Shown: piece after piece, positions 57,606 to 64,000 of the stretch | Layout: each line of letters starts with the position of its first letter | How positions within the stretch are numbered: the first letter of the stretch is position 1 | From: Protea cynaroides | Taxonomy: Eukaryota > Streptophyta > Magnoliopsida > Proteales > Proteaceae | DNA: 64,000 nucleotides | Reading direction: 5' to 3' | Assembly: GCA_028583415.1 (NCBI GenBank) | Contig: CM053274.1 | Location: forward strand, 87,559,902 to 87,623,901 | The notes under the pieces: generated by a model | Seen by the model: only the letters and a program-made list of their open reading frames with translations | Told to the model about the DNA's origin: nothing | Databases searched by the model: none | Translations under genes and position numbers: made by a program

Positions 57606-59863
57606 CATCTTATGCTGTATTTTCTTTTCTTTTTTTCTTAGCCGGTCTTTGTCTCCCAGATCCTATCTGGCACTAGGCCGCCAAGTGAGTTTGGAAGGCG
57701 GCCGATGCCGAAGAGGATCCAAGTCCTTGTCTTGAATGTTTTCTAACTTTATTTTCTACTTTGAATTTTTTTTCATACTTTTTTCATACTTTGTATGTGG
57801 CTCTTTCTTGGAAATAAATGAAGGTTAATTGAAATTTCTTAAAAGCGTATTCAAAGAAGGAATTCCCATCATTCAAACAAGGTATTCTCTAAGTGCTGCA
57901 CGTTATAATTATTCCTTTTTGTCATGTTTATTGATTTTCTTATTTACCCCAAAAAATATAACTATCAACTGTCAACCGTATGAAAACTTTTAGAGAAGAA
58001 GTTATGAACCACAATGACAAACATGTAGGCATTTTCCTTGAGAGTTCCTATTGACTTCATATGAACCACAATGAGAAACATGTTTAGTCATTTTCCTTGA
58101 AAGTTACTATTAACTTCATCTATCATAACCATGACAGAATTAATTATATGAATAAACATAAATGAGAAGGTATTATCAAGGCTTAAGTGCACAGCCTCGG
58201 AAACAAGAATACGACCGCTGGTATCTTAATCCAAATCATATTTGATTGGGATCAGTTTCAAATCTCCTAAAATGACTTAACACTCCTACAGCCGACCCTT
58301 GCCCACTGTGCCCACACTAATCTATACATGGGTATAACACATTAAAGATGATTGTATTCCTTGATAATCTAAAACCTTGGCACGTTGCTATACATGGAAA
58401 GAATGGATATAATAAAGGGGAAGGGTTTTCCATGAAGTATGAAATGGGAGTCATCGTGATTCTTGATGGGATGGGAAGACCACTACGAGAACTTAAAAAT
58501 ACAAGAAACAGGGGGTTTGCACTTTTTTTGAAGGTAAAATGCTTCAGACTATGATGTCTCATATTCAACAAACAGACCAAAGAAAGTATTTCATATAATA
58601 AATGGAAATCCATTAGATGCAGTGATTGAATATTCTTTGGAGAAATGCTTAATAGTATAATCATTGATTTCTGTTCCAAAAAAAAAAAAATCATTGATTT
58701 TAAATTTTGGAGAAATACTTAATTATGATCTTAGCCATTATATTTAATGTAAGACTCTTATCTTAGTGGTGGTAAACTAAGTTTTTATTGTTGTCAACTA
58801 TGAATCTTGATTTGGAAGTAACAAGTAAGGAATCTTAATATGGACAGTCATGGATTATTTGGTATTAGAATTAGTGTTGAAGTTGGCTGTTCATGACTAG
58901 CAATTATAAACTAAAGAACTCCACGTTCTCTCTCCCAATAAGAGAAATCCGTCTTCCATACTCTCAGTTCTGCAATTGGTTCAAGAATAATAAGAGATCC
59001 AATGGATCCAATAAGCATAAACTAAAGAAGGCAAACAAGGTCAAATAGTTATATGGATTTCCACCAAGAACAACTTGTTATCACGAATGAAAAAAAAAAA
59101 AAAAATAGTAAAATCAGCTTCCCCACATATATATTTTATTTAATTAAGTCAAATCTCGAATCCCACAGCCATTGGGGATTGAACCGGATACAAGGTGACA
59201 AAATTGGTGTCTGCAATGTGCCGTTTTGTATAATTTTAGTAAACGTAAGGGACGGATTATACCATTTTCTTATTGTCTATAGAGCCAGTAAAAATCTTTT
59301 TTTTTTTCCTATAATTGAATATTTTGATTCCTAAGGTCATGTTTGCTACCATTCTCGCTCGACCCTACACTAATTGCCATCTCTAATTCTTTTTTCTTGT
59401 GTAAATTACAATGCAATTGGTGCATTCTTCAAACTGAAAATGTTTTCAGAAATTAATAAAGGGTCGAGCCTCACATAGGGTTTTCAAACTTGACTAGTAG
59501 TGTTGGGAGTTCAGTCACACACTGATTACCAAATAGCTTGTAATCTTTATACACCTCGGAATATTTCCATCTAGGCATCTACTAGTTTGAACTTTTAGGA
59601 TGAAAACTTTATAAATGTAAAGAAGAATTAGTTGTAAAGTAGTATTAGCGGATACAGTTATCATAAATCCCAAGTTTGACTAGTTGAATTAGCCATGTTA
59701 ACTTAGGGTTAATAATTTCCTTCTTCCCCCTCCCCTTCTCCGCAAACAAATCGTCGTTGTTCTACGTATCAAAAAAAGAAAGTTCAGATTGATAGTCTCA
59801 TCGGGAGTTTTAAGATCTTGCTTTCAAATGCAAATTTTTTTTCTTACTTCAAGCTAATACAAG
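57606..59863. other. Gene-poor stretch
   Basis: No supported gene. At 58636-58735 a TTTGGAGAAATRCTTAAT block and TCATTGATTT occur twice about a 13-A run, probably a small tandem duplication or a tiny retroposition scar. Confidence 0.45.
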
Positions 59864-60289
59864 CATTGTTGGAAAACTAGGTTTTCAGACTTAATTCGTC
59901 GGCCCTCAACAAAACCTGATGATTCGGCCGACTCAAAATTGGTCGGTATGAGCTACTTCAATTAAAAAAAAAAAAACAATAAATATATATAAATCATTAA
60001 TAACATTTTAAAAAAAATCAAAGAATCATAAATCTATAAATTTTGATTGTTCAATCCATTGGAAAAAAACAGGAGTTACAATACATGTTGATGATTATAA
60101 ACCATAACTTTTGTCAAGTCATAAAGTGGGAGTCACAGTCAGACTGAGTTTTGTCACGTTTTAACACTAGGCTAATTTCAAGACTAACATTGAGTGAGTT
60201 TTCAAGACTCTTGACTACAATTTTCTTTTTTGGTTTTATTATCTGACTAGGCCGACTTACCCGAGTCAAGATGTAGTTTTCCAACAATG
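59864..60289. mobile_element. hAT-like element with CATTGTTGGAAAACTA ends
   Basis: 426 bp. Terminal inverted repeats share CATTGTTGGAAAACTA exactly and continue imperfectly for about 40 bp to GTCGGCC. AATACAAG (59856-59863) and AATACAAA (60290-60297) form an 8-bp target duplication with one mismatch. No transposase. Confidence 0.8.
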
Positions 60290-60750
60290 AATACAAACGT
60301 GGGATTTAAGAGGTGGGTTTTATTTTGTTTTCCAGTCAGCAATAGAAGGTAGAATTGAAGTCAACTGATTTATTTTTTTTTTCAATGTTTGAACTTGAAA
60401 AAAAATAACGGTAATCATGAGGAACTTGAAATAACAATTTCTTCTTGCTATGTGTTTGTTGAGAAGAGAAAAAAGAAAAGAAAAGAAATAGAACCGTCAG
60501 ATAAAAGTAATTAATGATGAAATAATGATCAGTTTATATGTTTTTTTTTATTCTTGGCTTCCAAACATAGCCAAGAAATTTGCTGCTTTGTACCCCTTAG
60601 GTCGAGTTTATCATAGGTCTGATTGGAAAGAAACTATCCTTACCATCATTCTTGGATCCTTTGGAGTTAAATCGTATCAATCAAAATTGTTGTTGCAGAA
60701 CTTGAACCAACGTGTCGTAGGAAGACCTGCAAACCAAAAACCTTAAACCA

Positions 60751-60753
<3 letters not shown>

Positions 60754-60799
<46 letters not shown>
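60754..60799. repeat. (GA)n microsatellite
   Basis: About 46 bp of GA dinucleotides. The flanking sequence contains no gene that I can support. Confidence 0.95.
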
Positions 60800-60802
<3 letters not shown>

Positions 60803-62246
60803 TGAGCCGAGGGTTCCGAGGTCTGAAAGGGCTTTCTGATGCTGAAGTCAAAAATTCGAACAATAGTAATAATATAAAATGGGAGTAGAAAGCGGGTAAG
60901 TAATAATTAATGAGATACTTTACCCTAGGTTTGTCTTTCTATTTATGGGATGACGATTGGGGAGAACCCTTAATTCTGCTTTCTTATTTCCTAAGGACCA
61001 TAATGCCCTCGACTTAATCTCTGTCGCATCATTGTCACGTATGGACCACCATTGGTGGATGATTTTAATGCATATCAAATACTAAGGTGAACTTTTATAA
61101 TCATTATCTCACATGATGGACTAATTAAATCCAAATACAATTATTAGAATTTACTTTAAATTACAGCCAATTCTTTTTTATCTGAAAAATAAAATAAAAT
61201 ATAAAATAATTATTAAATTTTAGCTTGATGAACACATCAATCATGGAGTGCTAGGAAGTTTGTTAAAAAGGACAAAAAGCAAAGAAAATTTAAGGATCAG
61301 AAACAAAGTGGTTGATGCTTCATGACAAGATAGCCTTACTCCTTAGTTTGAAAATCCTTACCTTATTTTAGATTCTTGCTAGGATTATATTTACAAAATT
61401 TTTCTTTTTTATTTAAAAATTTGATACCACTTCTCTTTTTTAGTCATTTTCTTACAATTATACGGAACTATTATGATTTCTCCATTTTGGACCACTTCTG
61501 ACGGAACGATAAGGCAATGTAAAGATGTGGTATAATCTTTACAGAAATGAGTCGGATACATTGATTGAATATTACTTGAGAATTCATTAATAGTTTCGTT
61601 GCCTAATCTTCTTTTTTTGTCTGATCGTCACATGCAGTTTTTTTTTTTCCTTTAAATCCATGATGATACAAGGTGGGATTGAAGTCCACAAAATTGCAAT
61701 CCAAAGTTAAATAGCTGCATAAAATTTAATAAACCCAAAAACAATGTTTCATAAAAAAAATGTGTTGCCCATGTTTTATTTCATATTATACGATTTGTTG
61801 ACTGCTTGAATTACACTGCGCCACCAATTGAGAAGGACAAAAGGTTCAACACTCGAATAATAAGGAAATGTCTCTCATACATGCATGGTATATTCAAACT
61901 TGGGCTAAAAACCAGGTCAACTTGGGACTTTAAGACTGATGTACCTATATACTACTCCTAATTAAGATACTAGCTAGGATCCAACATTTGGTCAATTGGC
62001 CAAGTCAACTCCCACAGTTTTAATTCACAATTATTATTATTATTTTTGGGTAATTTATTTTTATTTTATTTTATTTTATTTTATTTTAAGTTGACTGGAG
62101 TATTCTTAGAATAGTGTTAAGGGTATTTGAATATTTTATAAATAGAATCCTAATGACGATGCAAAAATGTAAAACGAAATAGAAAGAAAGATAAAAAAAA
62201 AAACACAATGTTAAGATTAGTATGGTTAAGCAAGATTTTCTAGCTA
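60800..62246. other. Gene-poor A/T-rich stretch
   Basis: No supported gene. Contains a short (TTTTA)n run near 62055-62089. Confidence 0.5.
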
Positions 62247-62519
62247 GGCTCTTTTTGGTATGTATTAAATAATTAATTATATAATGTATTATGACATATG
62301 TAGTTGTTTGGTATGATTTATTATACTTATTTATTTTTAATAAATTGATATAATTTAAAATCTATAAATAGATTAGAAGGTGTTTATCTTATTGTGATAA
62401 TCTATCATTACTTCTTTATGTCTAATAGTATTAAATGGTTATTATTTATGAGTTATTCTCATAAATGATTTATCATAAATAATTCATAAACATAAATATA
62501 AATTATACCAAAGAGAACC
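62247..62519. mobile_element. Small A/T-rich MITE (TA- or TAA-type target)
   Basis: 273 bp with inverted ends GGCTCTTTTTGGTAT and ATACCAAAGAGAACC and an A/T-rich foldback interior. TA occurs directly outside both ends, so a Tc1/Mariner (Stowaway) or PIF (Tourist) type is possible. Confidence 0.6.
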
Positions 62520-64000
62520 TAAGTCCACAGTGAGATTATAACTATTTTCCTATCAATGTAGAATATGGATACACACCTCTCTTCTTACAAAGAATTCCCT
62601 CGTTATTAATTATAGTGAAACCTATATAGGTACATTTACTAAAATACCCATATAATGTTATATATATAAAAAATTCCTCGAAAAGCTATTGCCCTCTTTG
62701 GATCCTACAGGTTTTAACAATCTTTTGGAATCAACCCACAAACCCATGTGATAGAATATAAGACATTCTACTCCAAACAAACATACAAAGGAGAAATCAT
62801 TATAGGAAGAGTTGAATTACACAACGGGATTTCTATAGTTGATCCTATTTAATGGAGATAAACCTTGGTCAAGTTATATATCCTCATATGGAAGATAATC
62901 AATTTGAGTTGAAACCTCCAAATGCATACATATGATGATGTGAATAACATGTCCGTAAAATTTGAATGTTAAAAAATAGCACATGACTCATGTGAAAGTA
63001 AGTTTTCCCAAAATTAGAATATTTTTGCAAGACAAATTATTATTATCACAAAGAATTTTAATATTTTTCAAAATATCACAAAGTATCTAATCTATTTTGC
63101 CACATCGACAGATGATATGTCTATTTTAACCTTTCGATAAAGAGAACATAGTCTACGTAAGTCACATGTCAAATTTATAGGTCTAAATCAATTAATTACT
63201 ATCTTTTATATTGACATGCATCCCACATATATATATCCATGTGCATGTATACTAACAAATAGTCTAGACAAATCGTAAAAATGAATGGCTCAGATTATCT
63301 TATGATTATAAAAAAATCATATTCCATTATTGAAAGGATAACTACCCTTTTACAAACATTGCAAATCAAATTTTTCACCAAATATTGAAATTGAGTGGGC
63401 ATATCAACATCATCTCTCTTAATCATAAGTAAAATTTTTTATTATCAAACCTAAAGTCACCAAACCAATATATTGAACTCTGAAATTTTTTTTTTCTTTT
63501 TTTTCAAAATTTGATAAATTTTGATTTTTTTAAGAAGATGGACCACATATATACATATGATGTGTGACATGCGTCATTCAATTGAGATGAGACAAGAGTC
63601 CAATTTATAGTGTAGGACATGCGTCATATAATTTAGATGAATCAAAAAATATTTAGATGAATCGATAAATTGGACAAACATTCAATTATAAGGCCTTCTT
63701 CCATGACATGATGACAATGACCTCTTCTATTTGTTTTTCTATCATTGGACCTCTTCATTCACTAAAGAATATCTTTACAATTATTAATCCACATAAAAAA
63801 GATTGCTAATTAAAAAAAATTAAAAATAAGAAAAAGTTAATAATAACACTCAAAACTATAGGAAATAGATTATATCCTTGTGCTCGACTGTCCAGTACAG
63901 ATCCAATGGCTGAAGAGGATTAAGTGTGTAATTCAATGTATGGGTATGAGTGCAGGGTCTTCTCTAGCTGTTGGAACGGCGATGGATTGTTCAACGCACT
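62520..64000. other. Right-edge non-coding stretch
   Basis: A/T-rich with no coding sequence, RNA gene or paired repeat ends that I can support. Confidence 0.5.

Noticed and set aside
58348..58554. Small open frame of 68 codons on the + strand
   Set aside because: Starts with ATG and looks protein-like in places, but I see no family match, no neighbouring exons and no conserved motif; chance is likely.
60525..60746. 73-codon open frame on the + strand
   Set aside because: No recognisable domain, next to a (GA)n tract, no splice-linked partner.
1..64000. CRISPR array, phage or bacterial-type system
   Set aside because: Introns, plant gene families and plant retroelements throughout; no regularly spaced repeat array.

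Overview
This 64-kb window is nuclear DNA from a flowering plant. Every protein gene is split by GT-AG introns (one intron is GC-AG). The four genes match plant families, and the rest is dense LTR-retrotransposon, LINE, hAT-like, Mutator-like and other inverted-repeat transposon sequence. Very long, transposon-filled introns suggest a medium-to-large genome. I cannot name the species from sequence alone.

Layout. Bases 1-41,774 are occupied by the 3' two thirds of one gene on the + strand: a plant NUDT3-type protein, of which the window holds 15 exons (565 residues) coding for the peptidase M49 (dipeptidyl-peptidase III) part. The Nudix-domain exons must lie left of base 1. Its introns hold four copia elements or fragments (A 521-5237, minus; B 11987-17234, plus; C about 26500-27990, plus; D 31453-39936, plus), a chromodomain gypsy element on the minus strand, LINE pieces, a 97-bp tRNA-like retroposon with a 15-bp target duplication, and several families of small inverted-repeat transposons. 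Several insertions are nested three deep and can be ordered from their target-site duplications.

Bases 43,461-54,102 are a compact gene block: SKA2 (plus, 5 exons), a conserved plastid-type Rossmann-fold protein of the Arabidopsis At1g16080 kind (minus, 5 exons), and a TLP8-type Tubby-like protein (plus, 9 exons). SKA2 and the Rossmann gene are convergent with stop codons only 35 bp apart. The Rossmann gene and TLP8 are divergent and share a 1.7-kb upstream region that holds a Mutator-like element with long inverted repeats. From memory, the last two are also neighbours in Arabidopsis (At1g16080/At1g16070), which suggests conserved microsynteny.

Bases 54,103-64,000 contain no gene that I can support: simple repeats and several MITE-type elements.

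The four genes belong to unrelated processes (peptide/nucleotide hydrolysis, kinetochore function, a plastid protein, a Tubby-like regulator), so no joint pathway is suggested. The most unusual signal is in the transposons. Several small families carry short iterated words at their ends (AAGGCG, TCTCGG, TTTCGG, GTATCG, CGGTT-type). Two of these families, with quite different ends, share the same internal core sequence and sit side by side inside copia D.
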